From the NCBI GenBank assembly GCA_019779905.1, contig JABAKE010000010.1, positions 1-64,000 on the forward strand: DNA of 64,000 nt. The letters are read 5' to 3'. Under the pieces are notes generated by a model. It was not told the DNA's origin. It saw only the letters and a list, made by a program, of their open reading frames with translations, and ran no database searches. Both the position numbers and the translations under genes were made by a program. The number at the start of each line of letters is the position of its first letter. Position 1 is the first letter of the stretch. Positions 42,788-54,093 of this stretch are shown one piece after another. Origin of the DNA: Modestobacter lapidis. Its GTDB lineage: Bacteria; Actinomycetota; Actinomycetes; Mycobacteriales; Geodermatophilaceae.

Positions 42788-43899
42788 TCCCCGGGCGGGA
42801 AGACGGTCACCGGCACCCGCTGCACCAGGGTGTTGGCCATGCCCTGACGGTTCCACTCCTGCTCGACCGGCTGCGTCCCGCCGGTCGCGTCGGTGGCCCG
42901 CACCAGCAGCTCGGCCGGCCCGGGTTCCGCCGTCCAGGTGCACGTCCAGGCGCGCCACGCCCACGGGTGGGCCGGGTCGACGGGGGAGAGCACCGCATCG
43001 GCCCACGTCCGCCCGCCGTCGGTGCTCACCTCCACCCGGGTCACCGGCGCGCGGCCGGACCAGGCCCGCCCGGACAGCTGCACCGGCCCGGCCGCCAGGA
43101 AGCGCTCCCGCGTCATGAAGTCCGGGAAGCCCGGCGGGCTCAGCAGGGCCCGTGGGCGGATCCGGGACACCGGCTCGCCCGGTTCTCCCGGCTCGGTGGC
43201 CAGCCGGTAGGCGGTGGCGTTCTGGTAGCCGGTGAACGGCTCCTCGAGCACCTCGATCCGGGTCAGCCACTTGACCTGCGCCATGCCGTACCAGCCGGGC
43301 ACGACCAGGCGCAGCGGCGCCCCGTGCTGCGGCGGCAGCGGAGAGCCGTTCATGGACCAGGCCAGCAGGGTCTCCGGGCGCAGCGCCTCGGCCACCGGCA
43401 TGCCGCGGGCGTAGTCCTGCTCGACGCCGCGCTCCACGCCGTGGTCGGCGCCGGTGAAGACGATGTCCACCGCGTCGGCCGAGAGGCGCGCCTCCTGCAG
43501 CAGCGGCGCCAGCGCAGTGCCGCCCCACTCGGCGGAGCCGACCGCCTCCAGCAGCCACGGCTGGCTGACCGGCCGCGGCTCGAGCCGGGCCCGCCCGTTG
43601 CCGGCGCACTCCAGCAGCACCCGGCCGGTGGCCGGGGCGCGCCGCTGCAGGTCGGCGAGGGTCAGCCGGAGCGGCCGCTCCACCGCGCCGGTGACCTCGA
43701 GTGTCCAGCTGGCCGGGTCGACGGCGGGGATGTCGAAGTGGGTCAGCACGTAGTGCAGCCCCGGCGGGGTCACGTCGTACCGCAGCGCCTCCAGCGGCAG
43801 GCCGTGGTTGCGGGTGGCGAGGGCCAGCTCGTCGAGGCCGATGCCCTCACCGGGCTCGGCGACCCGGGCGCGGCCGCGGGCGGTGTCCATGGCGGTCAT
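42784..43899 (-). CDS. Sulfite-oxidase-type molybdopterin oxidoreductase
   Basis: The 371-residue protein has the sulfite oxidase fold. The molybdenum-ligating Cys is in VLLECAGNGR (about residue 98), followed by the pterin-binding segments GSAEWGGTAL, LAWSMNGSPLPPQHGAPLRL and PGWYGMAQVKWLTRIEV. A C-terminal Mo-co dimerisation domain (about 260-370) has VSTDGGRTWADAVL and the family's ending WNRQGMANT. No haem domain or signal peptide is evident, so it is a cytoplasmic or membrane-independent form. Start at ATG 43899; an ATG three codons later is an alternative. Sulfite is the likely substrate, though reductases of this fold also exist. Confidence 0.88.
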   Translation of the reverse strand: MTAMDTARGRARVAEPGEGIGLDELALATRNHGLPLEALRYDVTPPGLHYVLTHFDIPAVDPASWTLEVTGAVERPLRLTLADLQRRAPATGRVLLECAGNGRARLEPRPVSQPWLLEAVGSAEWGGTALAPLLQEARLSADAVDIVFTGADHGVERGVEQDYARGMPVAEALRPETLLAWSMNGSPLPPQHGAPLRLVVPGWYGMAQVKWLTRIEVLEEPFTGYQNATAYRLATEPGEPGEPVSRIRPRALLSPPGFPDFMTRERFLAAGPVQLSGRAWSGRAPVTRVEVSTDGGRTWADAVLSPVDPAHPWAWRAWTCTWTAEPGPAELLVRATDATGGTQPVEQEWNRQGMANTLVQRVPVTVFPPGD

Positions 43900-43939
43900 G
43901 GGAGCAGTCTTCGCCCAGCCGACGACGAGCGGAAGCCCT

Positions 43940-43996
43940 GGCCAGCCTGCAGGGGCCCGCCGCGAGCCTGCGAGTGGCGGGGGGCAGGCAGGTCCT
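43940..43996 (-). repeat. Intergenic hairpin repeat, type A
   Basis: On the minus strand it begins directly after the stop of the IclR gene: AGGACC, outer stem CCTGCCTGC / GCAGGCTGG with one mismatch, inner stem CCCGCC/GGCGGG, core CTCGCAGGCTCG. Confidence 0.65.
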
Positions 43997-44698
43997 TCAA
44001 CGGGCGGCGCGGGAGATCGCGGCGGCAGCGTCGAGGACGGCGGTGACCACCTCGGGGCTCGGCCGGCGGCCCAGCCGCTCGACCGGGCCGGAGATCGACA
44101 CCGCGCCGAGCACCCCACCGGCGCCGTCCCGGACCGGGGCGGAGACCGACGCGACCCCGACCTCCCGCTCGGCGATGCTGTGCGCCCAGCCGCGGCGCCG
44201 GACGTCGAGCAGCGTGCGGGCGGTGAAGCTGGCGGCGGGCAGCAGCGGGGTGACCTCCTCGGCCGGGGCGAAGGCGAGCAGCGCGTGCGCCGCCGAGCCG
44301 GCGGTGAGCGGCAGCCGGACGCCGACGGGAACCGTGTCGCGCAGCCCGCTGACCCGCTCGGCGGCGGCGACGCACACCCGGCTGGCGCCGTCCCGGACGT
44401 AGAACTGGGCGCTCTCGCCGCTGGCGTCGCGCAGCCCCGGAAGGTGCCGGCCGGCGACCTCGGCCAGGTCGGAACCGCCCCGGTTCAACTCCGCCAGGCC
44501 GGGGCCCGGGGCCCAGGCGCCGCCGGCGGTGCGCTTGAGCAGGCGGTGGCCCTCCAGCGCGGTGGCCAGCCGGTGGGCGGTTGCCCGGGGCAGGCCGGTG
44601 CGCGCGACCAGGTCGGCGAGGCTCGCCGGTTCGTCGGCGACCGCGCGCAGGATGGTCACTGCTTTGTCCAGCACGGCAACGGGGTTAGGCTGTCCCAC
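43997..44698 (-). CDS. ndgR: IclR-family regulator NdgR/LtbR (leucine biosynthesis)
   Basis: The 233-residue protein is the IclR member found divergent from leuCD across actinobacteria (NdgR in Streptomyces, LtbR in Corynebacterium), known to control leuCD and other amino acid genes. The wHTH is [20 protein letters not shown] ... [20 protein letters not shown]; the effector domain has [28 protein letters not shown] and [14 protein letters not shown], all close to the NdgR pattern. GTG 44698 was chosen by family length; ATG 44722 would add 8 residues. It faces leuC across an 86-bp intergenic region that should hold its operator. Confidence 0.88.
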   Translation of the reverse strand: MGQPNPVAVLDKAVTILRAVADEPASLADLVARTGLPRATAHRLATALEGHRLLKRTAGGAWAPGPGLAELNRGGSDLAEVAGRHLPGLRDASGESAQFYVRDGASRVCVAAAERVSGLRDTVPVGVRLPLTAGSAAHALLAFAPAEEVTPLLPAASFTARTLLDVRRRGWAHSIAEREVGVASVSAPVRDGAGGVLGAVSISGPVERLGRRPSPEVVTAVLDAAAAISRAAR

Positions 44699-44707
44699 GT
44701 AGCAATA

Positions 44708-44727
44708 CTCGCATCCCACCATATGAG
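44708..44727. promoter_or_regulatory. Imperfect inverted repeat between ndgR and leuC
   Basis: CTCGCAT-CCCACC-ATATGAG pairs 5 of 7 positions. It is the best palindrome in the divergent region and a candidate site for the NdgR protein. Confidence 0.35.
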
Positions 44728-44784
44728 ACACCAGTGGGTGAGGCGGCCGAGCTGCCGCCACCTGCCCGTTCGAGGAGGACCACC

Positions 44785-46224
44785 GTGGGCCAGACACTGG
44801 CGCAGAAGGTGTACGAGTCGCACGTCGTCCGGCGTACCGATGGCGAGCCCGACCTGCTCTACATCGACCTGCACCTGGTGCACGAGGTCACCAGCCCGCA
44901 GGCGTTCGACGGGCTGCGGGCCGCCGGGCGCACCGTCCGCCGGCCGGACCTCACCATGACCACCGAGGACCACAACGTCCCGACGCTGGACATCCTCAGC
45001 CCGATCGCCGACCCGGTCTCCCGCGCCCAGGTGGACGCGCTGCGCCGCAACGCGGCGGAGTTCGGCCTGCGGGTGGCCCCGATGGGCGACCGCGACCAGG
45101 GCATCGTGCACGTCATCGGCCCGCAGCTGGGTCTGACCCAGCCGGGCATGACCATCGTGTGCGGTGACAGCCACACCTCCACCCACGGCGCGTTCGGCGC
45201 GCTGGCCTTCGGTATCGGCACCAGCGAGGTCGAGCACGTGCTGGCCACCCAGACGCTGCCGCAGCAGCCGGCCAAGCAGATGGCCGTCACCGTCGACGGC
45301 GAACTCCCCGCCGGCGTCTCGGCGAAGGACGTCATCCTGGCCGTCATCGCCCAGATCGGCACCGGCGGCGGCCAGGGGCACGTCATCGAGTACCGCGGCA
45401 GCGCCATCGAGGCGCTGTCGATGGAGGCCCGGATGACGATCTGCAACATGTCGATCGAGGCCGGCGCGCGCGCCGGGCTCATCGCCCCCGACCAGACCAC
45501 CTTCGACTACCTGCAGGGTCGCCCGCACGCGCCGCAGGGCGAGGACTGGGACGCCGCGGTGGCGTACTGGTCGACGCTGCACACCGACGACGACGCCGCC
45601 TTCGACCGCGAGGTGCACATCGACGCCGCCGCGCTCACCCCCTACGTCACCTGGGGTACCAACCCCGGCCAGGGCCTGCCGATCGACGGCGTCGTCCCCG
45701 ACCCGGCGCAGTTCGCCGACGAGGGTGACCAGCGGGCCGCGGAGTCCGCCCTGGCCTACATGGGCCTGACCGCCGGCACGCCGCTGCGGGAGATCGACGT
45801 CGACACCGTGTTCCTGGGCTCGTGCACCAACGGCCGGATCGAGGACCTGCGGGTCGCCGCCGCCCTGCTGAAGGGCAGGCACGTCGACGCCGGCACCCGG
45901 ATGCTCGTCGTCCCCGGGTCGGTGCAGGTCAAGCTGGAGGCCGAGGCCGAGGGCCTGGACCGGGTGTTCCTCGACGCCGGCGCCGAGTGGCGCGGGGCGG
46001 GCTGCTCGATGTGCCTGGGCATGAACCCCGACCAGCTCAAGCCGGGGGAGCGGGCGGCCTCGACCAGCAACCGGAACTTCCAGGGCCGGCAGGGCAAGGG
46101 CGGGCGCACCCACCTGGTGTCCCCGGCCGTTGCCGCTGCGACCGCGCTGACCGGGAAGCTCACCGCCCCGGCCGACCTCGACAACGGCATCGCCACCCGC
46201 CCCTCCACCCGAGCTGGAGCCTGA
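44785..46224 (+). CDS. leuC: 3-isopropylmalate dehydratase large subunit
   Basis: LeuC with LeuD isomerises 2- to 3-isopropylmalate. The 479-residue aconitase-family protein has the 4Fe-4S ligands Cys347 (GSCTNGR), Cys407 and Cys410 (CSMCLG), and the motifs [23 protein letters not shown] and [14 protein letters not shown] 44785 was chosen because GAGGAGG lies 6 nt upstream; a GTG at 44734 would give a poor extension. leuD follows 4 nt after the stop. The pair can also act on the citramalate branch. Confidence 0.97.
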   Translation: MGQTLAQKVYESHVVRRTDGEPDLLYIDLHLVHEVTSPQAFDGLRAAGRTVRRPDLTMTTEDHNVPTLDILSPIADPVSRAQVDALRRNAAEFGLRVAPMGDRDQGIVHVIGPQLGLTQPGMTIVCGDSHTSTHGAFGALAFGIGTSEVEHVLATQTLPQQPAKQMAVTVDGELPAGVSAKDVILAVIAQIGTGGGQGHVIEYRGSAIEALSMEARMTICNMSIEAGARAGLIAPDQTTFDYLQGRPHAPQGEDWDAAVAYWSTLHTDDDAAFDREVHIDAAALTPYVTWGTNPGQGLPIDGVVPDPAQFADEGDQRAAESALAYMGLTAGTPLREIDVDTVFLGSCTNGRIEDLRVAAALLKGRHVDAGTRMLVVPGSVQVKLEAEAEGLDRVFLDAGAEWRGAGCSMCLGMNPDQLKPGERAASTSNRNFQGRQGKGGRTHLVSPAVAAATALTGKLTAPADLDNGIATRPSTRAGA

Positions 46225-46228
46225 CCCG

Positions 46229-46834
46229 ATGGACGCCTTCACCACGCACACCGGCACCGCCGCCCCGCTGCGCCGCACCAACGTCGACACCGACCAGATC
46301 ATCCCGGCCGAGTACCTGAAGCGGATCACCCGGACCGGCTTCGAGGACGGGCTGTTCGTCGCCTGGCGGACGAACGAGCCGGACTTCGTGCTCAACCAGC
46401 CGCAGTACGCCGACGCCTCGGTGCTGGTGGCCGGGCCCGACTTCGGCACCGGCTCCTCCCGCGAGCACGCCGTGTGGGCGCTGCTCGACGGCGGCTTCCG
46501 GGCCGTGATCAGCTCCCGGTTCGCCGACATCTTCCGCAACAACTCGACCAAGTCGGGGCTGCTCACGGTGACCCTGCCGCAGGCTGACGTCGAGGCGCTG
46601 TGGGCCGCGGTCGAGGCCGACCCGACCACCGCGGTGACCGTCGACCTGCGGGCCAAGCAGGTCACCTACCGGAACACCGCGGTCCCGTTCGAGGTCGACG
46701 ACTACACCCGCTGGCGGCTGCTGGAGGGGCTGGACGACGTCGGCCTCACCGAGCGGCACCTGGACGACGTGACGGCCTTCGAGGCGTCCCGGCCGTCCTG
46801 GCTGCCGAAGACGCTGCCCGCCCGCGCCGGCTGA
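46229..46834 (+). CDS. leuD: 3-isopropylmalate dehydratase small subunit
   Basis: LeuD forms the swivelling domain of the isomerase. The 201-residue protein contains [19 protein letters not shown], the substrate loop [17 protein letters not shown], and [15 protein letters not shown]. Length and motifs are normal. ATG 46229 lies 4 nt after the leuC stop, with GGAG upstream. The mycobacterial neighbour hupB is absent here; instead a hairpin separates leuD from the convergent mutT1. Confidence 0.97.
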   Translation: MDAFTTHTGTAAPLRRTNVDTDQIIPAEYLKRITRTGFEDGLFVAWRTNEPDFVLNQPQYADASVLVAGPDFGTGSSREHAVWALLDGGFRAVISSRFADIFRNNSTKSGLLTVTLPQADVEALWAAVEADPTTAVTVDLRAKQVTYRNTAVPFEVDDYTRWRLLEGLDDVGLTERHLDDVTAFEASRPSWLPKTLPARAG

Positions 46835-46840
46835 CCTGCT

Positions 46841-46873
46841 GACCCCGAGCCGCCATGGTGGTGGCTCGGGGTC
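46841..46873. terminator. Bidirectional hairpin between leuD and mutT1
   Basis: GACCCCGAGCC / GGCTCGGGGTC, an 11-bp stem with an 11-nt loop that can pair further, lying between two convergent stop codons. Confidence 0.75.
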
Positions 46874-46880
46874 GGCCTGG

Positions 46881-47822
46881 TCAGACCGGGTCGGTGACGA
46901 CGTCGCGGTAGTAGTCGGCGGTCAGCGCCCCCGGCGTGCCGCCCAGCGCCCACACGCTGCCCTTCGCCGACGGCGGCCACAGCGCCCCCGCGACGCCCGC
47001 CCAGCGCACGCCCAGCGCCATCAGCGCCGACGGGATCGCGCCGCCCTGGCTGCAGACCACCGTCACCCCCCGGGCGGGAGGCGCGGCCAGCAGCGCCTCG
47101 ATCGCTGCCAGCCCGCCCCGGGGGTCGTCGCTGAACCGTTGCTCGCCCAGTTCCGGGAGCAGCCGCACGTCCAGGCCCAGCCGGCCGGCCAGCGGCTCGA
47201 GGGTCTCCCGGCAGCGCACCGGCTCGGCCGACAGCAGGTCGACCGGCCCGAACACCGGGAGCACGTCGGCCAGCCGCCGGGCCTGCGCGCGGCCGGCCCG
47301 GTCCAGCGGGCGCAGCGCGTCCGGGCCGTCGAAGTCCGCGCGCTCACCGGCGCTGGCGTGCCGCACGAGCAGCAGGGCCGGAGCGCGCGGGACGTCGGTG
47401 CGGGCGAGGTCGTCGAGCACCGCGCGATCATGGGCGTGCGTCACCCGGTCGGTGGCCTCGGCGACCGGCAGCCAGCAGAGCTCGTCGACCTCGTCGTTGA
47501 CGGCGAAGCCGCCGCCGGTGACCTGCATCAGCCAGTAGTCCACCTCCTTGGCGGCCGTCCCGCCGTCCCGGGTGCGGACGGCGTAGCGCGTGCGCACGCT
47601 GCGCCGTCCCACGACGACGTCCAGGCCGGTCTCCTCGCGCACCTCGCGGACCGCGGTCCCGAGCAGGTGCTCGCCCGGCTCGGGCTTGCCCTTGGGCAGC
47701 GACCAGTCGTCGTACTTGGGCCGGTGGACCAGTGCGGTCTCCAGCGTTCCGTCGGCCCGGGCGCGCCACAGCGCGCCGCCGGCGGCGCGCACCCCGGCCG
47801 GCCGGTCAGCCAGCGTGCTCAC
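46881..47822 (-). CDS. mutT1: MutT1: Nudix hydrolase fused to histidine phosphatase
   Basis: The 313-residue protein joins a Nudix domain (residues 10-135) to a phosphoglycerate-mutase-like histidine phosphatase domain (about 147-300). The Nudix box is intact (GKPEPGEHLLGTAVREVREE, then TGL), and the phosphatase has LLVRHASAGER. In mycobacteria the same fusion degrades 8-oxo-(d)GTP and diadenosine polyphosphates, keeping oxidised nucleotides out of nucleic acids. It is the last gene of the fbiD-ppk-mutT1 unit, 9 nt after ppk. Confidence 0.93.
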   Translation of the reverse strand: MSTLADRPAGVRAAGGALWRARADGTLETALVHRPKYDDWSLPKGKPEPGEHLLGTAVREVREETGLDVVVGRRSVRTRYAVRTRDGGTAAKEVDYWLMQVTGGGFAVNDEVDELCWLPVAEATDRVTHAHDRAVLDDLARTDVPRAPALLLVRHASAGERADFDGPDALRPLDRAGRAQARRLADVLPVFGPVDLLSAEPVRCRETLEPLAGRLGLDVRLLPELGEQRFSDDPRGGLAAIEALLAAPPARGVTVVCSQGGAIPSALMALGVRWAGVAGALWPPSAKGSVWALGGTPGALTADYYRDVVTDPV

Positions 47823-47831
47823 CGTGCTGCC

Positions 47832-49952
47832 CTACCCACTGGTGAACTCGCTGGCTCGCTCACCGCGATCGGCGAGGAGCTCGGCCTGGTGGTCCCGTTC
47901 CCCGGTCAGCGTCCAGCTGCCGTCGGCGGTCAGGTGCCAGCTGCGCACGTCGGGGGCCAGGGAGGCGTCGAACACCCGCTGCAGGTCGCGCTGCACGACC
48001 GGGTCGTTGACCCGCAGCAGCACCTCCACCCGGCGGTCGAGGTTGCGGTGCATGAGGTCGGAGCTGCCGATCCACCACTCCGGGGTGCCGGCGTTGACGA
48101 AGGACATGGCCCGCGAGTGCTCCAGGAAGCGCCCGACGATGGAGCGGACGTGCACGTTCTCGCTCATGCCCGGCACCCCCGGGCGGAGCGTGCAGATGCC
48201 CCGGATGACCAGTTCGACCGGGACGCCGGCCGCCGAGGCCTCGTAGAGCGCGTCGACGATCTGTTCGTCGACGAGTGAGTTCACCTTGATCCGGACGCCC
48301 GAGGGCCTGCCCTCGGCGGCGTGGCGTGCCTCCCGCCGGATCTTCTCCACCAGCCCGGCGCGCACCCCGTGCGGGGCCACCATCAGCGACCGGTAGGTGG
48401 TCTGCCTGGAGTAGCCGGTGAGGGTGTTGAACAGGTCGGTGAGGTCGGCGCCCACTCGCGGGTCGGCGGTGAGGATGCCGAGGTCCTCGTAGATGCGGGC
48501 GGTCTTCGGGTTGTAGTTGCCCGTTCCGATGTGGCAGTAGCGGCGCAGCACGCCGCTCTCCCGGCGCACCACCAGTGCGGTCTTGCAGTGGGTCTTCAGG
48601 CCCACCAGCCCGTAGACGACGTGGCAGCCGGCCCGCTCCAGCGAGCGTGCCCAGCTGATGTTGGCCTCCTCGTCGAACCGGGCCTTGATCTCGACCAGCA
48701 CCACGACCTGCTTGCCCGCCTCGGCGGCCTCGATCAGCGCCGAGACGATGGGGGAGTCGCCGGAGGTGCGGTACAGCGTCTGCTTGATCGCCAGCACGTT
48801 GGGGTCGGCCGCGGCCTGCTCGATGAAGCGCTGCACGCTGGTGGCGAAGGAGTCGTAGGGGTGGTGCACCAGCACGTCGCCCTCGCGGAGGGTGGCGAAC
48901 ACGCTCTTGGGTGTCTCGCCCTCGCTGAGCCGCGGGTGGGTGGCCGGCACGAACGGCTCGTCCTTGAGCTCGGGGCGGTCCAGGTCGTACAGCGCCGTCA
49001 GGGCGGCGAGGTCCAGCAGGCCGGGGACGTGCACGACGTCGGCCGGGCTGATCTCCAGCTCGTGCACCAGGACGTCGAGGATCTGCGGGTCCATCGACTC
49101 GGTGACCTCCAGCCGCACCGCCGGGCCGAAGCGCCGGCGGGCCAGCTCCCGCTCCAGGGCCTGCAGCAGGTCCTCGTCGCGGTCCTCCTCCACCTCGACG
49201 TCGGCGTTGCGGGTGACCCGGAACAGGTGGTGGTCGAGCACGTCCAGGCCGGGGAACAGCTGCTGGAGGTGGGCGGAGATGAGGTCCTCCAGCGGCAGGA
49301 AGACCGCTTCGCGCTCTGTGCCCAGCGCCCCGACCGCCCCCACCGGGATGAACCGCGGCACGTTGTTGGGCACCTTGAGCCGGGCGAAACGGGGGGCGCC
49401 GGTCTCGGGGTCGCGCACCGAGACGGCGAGGTTCAGCGAGAGCCCGCTGATGTAGGGGAAGGGGTGGGCCGGGTCGACGGCCAGCGGGGTGAGCACCGGG
49501 AACACCTGGTCGCGGAAGTACTCGCGCAGGCGCATCGCGTCGTCGTCGGCCAGGCCGTCCCAGTGGACGATCCGGATGCCCTCGGCCTCCAGCCGGGGGC
49601 CGACGTCCTTGTTGAAGACCCCGGCGTGCCGGTGCACGAGGTCCTGGGTGCGGTCGGTGACCCGGGCCAGCTGCTCCCGGATGGTCAGCCCGTCGGCGGA
49701 GCGCACCGTCAGGCCGGTGCTCTGCCGCCGTTTCAGCCCGGCGATCCGGACCATGAAGAACTCGTCGAGGTTGCTGGCGAAGATGGCCAGGAACTTCACC
49801 CGCTCCAGCAGGGGGGCGCTGTCGTCCTCGGCCAGCTCCAGCACGCGGGCGTTGAAGTCCAGCCAGGACAGTTCCCGGTTGAGGTACCGGTCGGCCGGTA
49901 GGGGGGCGTCGCTCGGCGGGGTCTCTCGGGGCACCCGCTGATCGTGCCGCAT
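47832..49952 (-). CDS. ppk: Polyphosphate kinase 1
   Basis: Ppk1 makes inorganic polyphosphate from ATP reversibly. The 706-residue protein has the four PPK domains, with [20 protein letters not shown] at the N-terminus, [46 protein letters not shown] and the phosphorylated His in [20 protein letters not shown] (about residue 474). All catalytic residues are present. ATG 49952 gives the best N-terminus; GTG 49934 is an alternative. It lies 23 bp after fbiD on the same strand, as in mycobacteria. Confidence 0.96.
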   Translation of the reverse strand: MRHDQRVPRETPPSDAPLPADRYLNRELSWLDFNARVLELAEDDSAPLLERVKFLAIFASNLDEFFMVRIAGLKRRQSTGLTVRSADGLTIREQLARVTDRTQDLVHRHAGVFNKDVGPRLEAEGIRIVHWDGLADDDAMRLREYFRDQVFPVLTPLAVDPAHPFPYISGLSLNLAVSVRDPETGAPRFARLKVPNNVPRFIPVGAVGALGTEREAVFLPLEDLISAHLQQLFPGLDVLDHHLFRVTRNADVEVEEDRDEDLLQALERELARRRFGPAVRLEVTESMDPQILDVLVHELEISPADVVHVPGLLDLAALTALYDLDRPELKDEPFVPATHPRLSEGETPKSVFATLREGDVLVHHPYDSFATSVQRFIEQAAADPNVLAIKQTLYRTSGDSPIVSALIEAAEAGKQVVVLVEIKARFDEEANISWARSLERAGCHVVYGLVGLKTHCKTALVVRRESGVLRRYCHIGTGNYNPKTARIYEDLGILTADPRVGADLTDLFNTLTGYSRQTTYRSLMVAPHGVRAGLVEKIRREARHAAEGRPSGVRIKVNSLVDEQIVDALYEASAAGVPVELVIRGICTLRPGVPGMSENVHVRSIVGRFLEHSRAMSFVNAGTPEWWIGSSDLMHRNLDRRVEVLLRVNDPVVQRDLQRVFDASLAPDVRSWHLTADGSWTLTGERDHQAELLADRGERASEFTSG

Positions 49953-49975
49953 CCGGGTGAACGGCGGGCGATGGA

Positions 49976-50659
<684 letters not shown>

Positions 50660-50747
50660 TCAGCACATCCGGCGACCCACCGTCGCGCCGCCCGCCCGCC
50701 CGCCCGTTCCGAGCCGGGGCCCGCGCGAGACCCTGGAGACGACCACG

Positions 50748-52187
50748 ATGAGCACTCCGCCCACCCGGGCCGCCGAGGTGGCCGTCGCAGCCGCGCCCTA
50801 CCTGGAGTCCTGGCTGGCGCACCAGCGCCGGCGGCTGCGCGTGCCCGGCGTGCAGGCCGCGGTCCGGGTCGGTGACCGGCTCGTGCTCTCCACGGCGCTC
50901 GGGGTCGCCGACCTGGAGAGCGGTGCGGAGCTCACTCCTGGGCACCTGTTCCGGATCGCCTCGCACTCCAAGACCTTCACCGCGACCGCCGTCCTGCAGC
51001 TGGTCGAGGCCGGCCGGATGCGGCTGGACGACCCGATCGGGCACTGGGTCCCGGCGGTGCGGGAGCGGGCCCCCGAGGTGGCCGCCGTCACCGTCCGCGA
51101 GCTGCTCGGCCACCAGGGCGGCGTCGTCCGCGACGGCCGGGACAACGACCACTGGCAGCTCCTGCAGCCCTTTCCCGACGCGGCCGCCCTGCTGGACCTC
51201 GCCGCCGACGGCGGCGCGGTGTTCGGGCGCAACGAGCACTTCAAGTACTCCAACGTCGGCTACTCGCTGCTCGGCCTGGCGATCGAGGCGGTCACCGGCA
51301 CCAGCTACGCCGCGCACGTGCAGCGGGAGGTGGTCGACCGGCTCGGGCTGGCCGACACCGGACCGGAGTGGGACGCCCGGCGGGCCGCCCAGTACGCCGC
51401 CGGGCACACCGGCCTGCTGGACGGCGAGGACGTCCGGCTGCGCATCCCGCACGTCGACACCCGGGCCATGGCGGCGGCCACCGGCTTCTTCTCCACCGCC
51501 ACCGACCTCACCACCTTCGGCGCCGCGCACTTCACCGGTGCCGCCGGCCTCCTCGGCGAGGCCAGCAAGCGGCTGATGCGCCGGCCGGAGTCCGAGGTGC
51601 GCGCGCACGACGAGGAGGTGCGCCACTACGGCCTCGGCATGGATCTGCGCACCGCCGGCGACCGCCGGCTGGTCGGGCACAGCGGCGGGTACCCCGGGCA
51701 CATCACCCGCACCTGGATCGATCCCGAGGCGCAGGTGGTGGTCAGCGTGCTGACCAACGCCGTCGACGGCCCGGCCGACGTCCTCGCGCGCGGGCTGTTC
51801 GCCCTGCTCGACCTCGCGCTGGCCGGGCCGGAGCAGCCGGCGCCTGCCGCCGCCCCGGCGGGCGGCGCCGACCCGGCCCGGTTCGCCGGCCGCTTCGCCA
51901 ATCTGTGGGGGGTCGTCGACGTGGCGCTGCTCGGTGGCCGGCTGGTGCTGCTGCACCCCAGCGCCCCGGACCCGGTGGAGGGCCACCTCGAGCTCACCGT
52001 CGAGGGCCCGGACACGCTGCGGATGGAGTCGGTGGCCGGCTTCGGCTCGGCCGGGGAGACGGTCGACTACGAGTGGGATGCCGATGGCGCCGCCACCCGG
52101 GTGCGGACCGGCGGGATCTCCTCCTGGCCCGTCGAGGTGTTCCGCGCCCAGCGCGCCGGGCAGGTGCGCCGGGCCCCGGCCGGCTGA
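50748..52187 (+). CDS. Serine beta-lactamase-like hydrolase
   Basis: The 479-residue protein belongs to the class C beta-lactamase/D-aminopeptidase family (Pfam Beta-lactamase). The catalytic Ser72-x-x-Lys75 is in IASHSKTFT, the Tyr-x-Asn motif is YSNVGYS, and the KTG-equivalent is [10 protein letters not shown]-terminal lipocalin-like domain (about 370-479) follows. There is no signal peptide, so it is probably cytoplasmic, which argues for peptidase or esterase activity and against antibiotic resistance. It is divergent from fbiD, with GGAGA ahead of ATG 50748. Substrate unknown. Confidence 0.88.
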   Translation: MSTPPTRAAEVAVAAAPYLESWLAHQRRRLRVPGVQAAVRVGDRLVLSTALGVADLESGAELTPGHLFRIASHSKTFTATAVLQLVEAGRMRLDDPIGHWVPAVRERAPEVAAVTVRELLGHQGGVVRDGRDNDHWQLLQPFPDAAALLDLAADGGAVFGRNEHFKYSNVGYSLLGLAIEAVTGTSYAAHVQREVVDRLGLADTGPEWDARRAAQYAAGHTGLLDGEDVRLRIPHVDTRAMAAATGFFSTATDLTTFGAAHFTGAAGLLGEASKRLMRRPESEVRAHDEEVRHYGLGMDLRTAGDRRLVGHSGGYPGHITRTWIDPEAQVVVSVLTNAVDGPADVLARGLFALLDLALAGPEQPAPAAAPAGGADPARFAGRFANLWGVVDVALLGGRLVLLHPSAPDPVEGHLELTVEGPDTLRMESVAGFGSAGETVDYEWDADGAATRVRTGGISSWPVEVFRAQRAGQVRRAPAG

Positions 52188-52291
52188 CCCGCAGCGGTCG
52201 CCGGCAGCGCCCGGGGGGCAGTGGCACCCCCGGCGCCGCCAGGAGGCACGATCATGAGCCGCACCACTCGCCCGACCCGAAGAGGTGACCC

Positions 52292-53101
52292 GTGTCGCAG
52301 CAGCTCCCTGCGGCCTCCGTGGACGAGCACGCCCCGCGACCGCCCCGCCGGCTGACCCGGCGTCCGATCCCGTGGGCGCTGCGGCTGTGCGTGTTCGTCG
52401 TGTACCCGGTGGCCGCCGTGGTCTTCAAGCTCCGGTACCGGCACGGCCGGCGCATCCCGCCGATCGGCGGGGTGCTGCTGGTCGCCAACCACGTGTCGGT
52501 GCTCGACCCGCTGGCCTGCGCCCGGCTCGTCTGGGACCACGGCCGGGTGCCGCACTTCCTGGCCAAGGACACCGTCTTCGTCGGTCTCGCCGGCACGATC
52601 CTGCGCGCCGCCGGGCAGATCCCGGTCTCCCGCGGGTCCAGCGAGGCCGCGTCGTCGGTGCACGCCGCCCGCCAGGCCCTGGCCGACGGGGACGTCGTGG
52701 TCATCTACCCGGAGGGATCGGTGACCCGCGACCCCGACTGGTGGCCGATGCAGGCCCGCACCGGCGTCGCCCGGCTGGCGCTCACCACCGACGCCGCCGT
52801 TCTCCCGGTGGCGCAGTGGGGGCCCCAGCGGGTGCACGACTACCACGCCCGGCGGCTGCACCTGCAGCTACGGGCGCCGGCGGACTACCTGGTCGGCGAG
52901 CCGGTCGACCTCACCGCGCTCCGTGCCCAGGTGCGCGCCGGCCTGCCGCTGACCGGTGAGCTGCTCCGCGAGGTGACCGACCTGCTCATGGTGCGCGTGC
53001 GCGACCAGCTCGGGGAGCTGCGCGGCGAGCGGCCGCCGGCCGCCTTCCACGCGCGACCGCACCGGCAACTGCCTGGTGACCTGCCCGGGGACGCGGCATG
53101 A
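52292..53101 (+). CDS. plsC: 1-acyl-sn-glycerol-3-phosphate acyltransferase family protein
   Basis: PlsC-type enzymes acylate lysophosphatidic acid to phosphatidic acid at the membrane. The 269-residue protein has a hydrophobic N-terminal segment ([17 protein letters not shown]), the catalytic HX4D motif in ANHVSVLDP, the substrate motifs [10 protein letters not shown] and [11 protein letters not shown], and a 30-residue basic/proline-rich tail. GTG 52292 follows AGAGGTGA. The stop overlaps gpsA (ATGA); GpsA makes the glycerol-3-phosphate that enters the same pathway, so the two genes form a phospholipid unit, as in other actinobacteria. Confidence 0.9.
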   Translation: MSQQLPAASVDEHAPRPPRRLTRRPIPWALRLCVFVVYPVAAVVFKLRYRHGRRIPPIGGVLLVANHVSVLDPLACARLVWDHGRVPHFLAKDTVFVGLAGTILRAAGQIPVSRGSSEAASSVHAARQALADGDVVVIYPEGSVTRDPDWWPMQARTGVARLALTTDAAVLPVAQWGPQRVHDYHARRLHLQLRAPADYLVGEPVDLTALRAQVRAGLPLTGELLREVTDLLMVRVRDQLGELRGERPPAAFHARPHRQLPGDLPGDAA

Positions 53102-54093
53102 CGCGCGCGGCAGTGCTCGGCGCCGGTTCCTGGGGGACGACGTTCGCCAAGGTGCTCGCCGACGCCGGCACCGAGGTGGTGCTGCACGCCCGTCGCGCCG
53201 AGCTGGTCGCCGCCATCACCGGGACGCGGGAGAGCCCGGAGTACCTCCCCGGGATCCGGCTGCCCGACCGGGTCCGCGCCACCACCGACGCCGCCGAGGC
53301 GCTGGACGGCGCCGACATCGTGGTGCTCGCCGTCCCGTCGCAGACCCTGCGGGCCAACCTCACCGACTGGGCGCCGCTGCTGCCGCCCGCGGCGTCCCTG
53401 CTGTCGCTGATGAAGGGCGTCGAGCTGGGCACCACCAAACGGATGAGCGAGGTCATCTGCGAGGTGACCGGTGCGACGCCCGACCGGGTGGCCGCACTGT
53501 CCGGGCCGAACCTCGCCCGGGAGATCGCCGAGGAGCAGCCCGCCGCCACCGTCATCGCCTGCACCGACACCGCGCGCGCCGAGGCGCTGCAGGCGGCCTG
53601 CCACACGCCGTACTTCCGGCCCTACACCAACGCCGACCTGGTCGGCTGCGAGCTGGGCGGGGCGGTGAAGAACGTCATCGCGCTGGCGGTCGGCGTCACC
53701 GAGGGGATGGGTTTCGGGAACAACACCCGCGCCTCGCTGATCACCCGGGGGCTGGCCGAGACCGCCCGGCTGGGCGTGGCCCTGGGCGCGGAGCCGGCCA
53801 CCTTCGCCGGGCTGGCCGGCCTGGGCGACCTGGTGGCCACCTGCTCCTCCCCGCTGTCGCGGAACCGTACGTTCGGCGAGCGGATCGGCCGGGGCATGTC
53901 CGTCGCCGAGGTGCAGCAGACCACCCGGCAGACGGCGGAGGGGGTGAAGTCCTGCCGCTCGGTGCTGGACCTGGCCCGCGCGCACGACGTCTACGTGCCG
54001 ATCACCGAGGCCGTCGTCCGGGTCTGCCACGAGGGCGAGTCGGCCGGCCGGATGGTGCGGGAGATCATGTCCCGCGAGGCCAAGCCCGAATGA
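53098..54093 (+). CDS. gpsA: Glycerol-3-phosphate dehydrogenase [NAD(P)+]
   Basis: GpsA reduces dihydroxyacetone phosphate to sn-glycerol 3-phosphate for membrane lipids. The 331-residue protein has [19 protein letters not shown] at the N-terminus, the active-site lysines in LMKGVELGT and [14 protein letters not shown], and [23 protein letters not shown]. It overlaps plsC before it and the PLP enzyme after it. All catalytic residues are present. Confidence 0.97.
   Translation: MTRAAVLGAGSWGTTFAKVLADAGTEVVLHARRAELVAAITGTRESPEYLPGIRLPDRVRATTDAAEALDGADIVVLAVPSQTLRANLTDWAPLLPPAASLLSLMKGVELGTTKRMSEVICEVTGATPDRVAALSGPNLAREIAEEQPAATVIACTDTARAEALQAACHTPYFRPYTNADLVGCELGGAVKNVIALAVGVTEGMGFGNNTRASLITRGLAETARLGVALGAEPATFAGLAGLGDLVATCSSPLSRNRTFGERIGRGMSVAEVQQTTRQTAEGVKSCRSVLDLARAHDVYVPITEAVVRVCHEGESAGRMVREIMSREAKPE

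Noticed and set aside
44734-44784. leuC start at GTG 44734
   Set aside because: It would place the GAGGAGG ribosome site inside the gene and add residues absent from LeuC.
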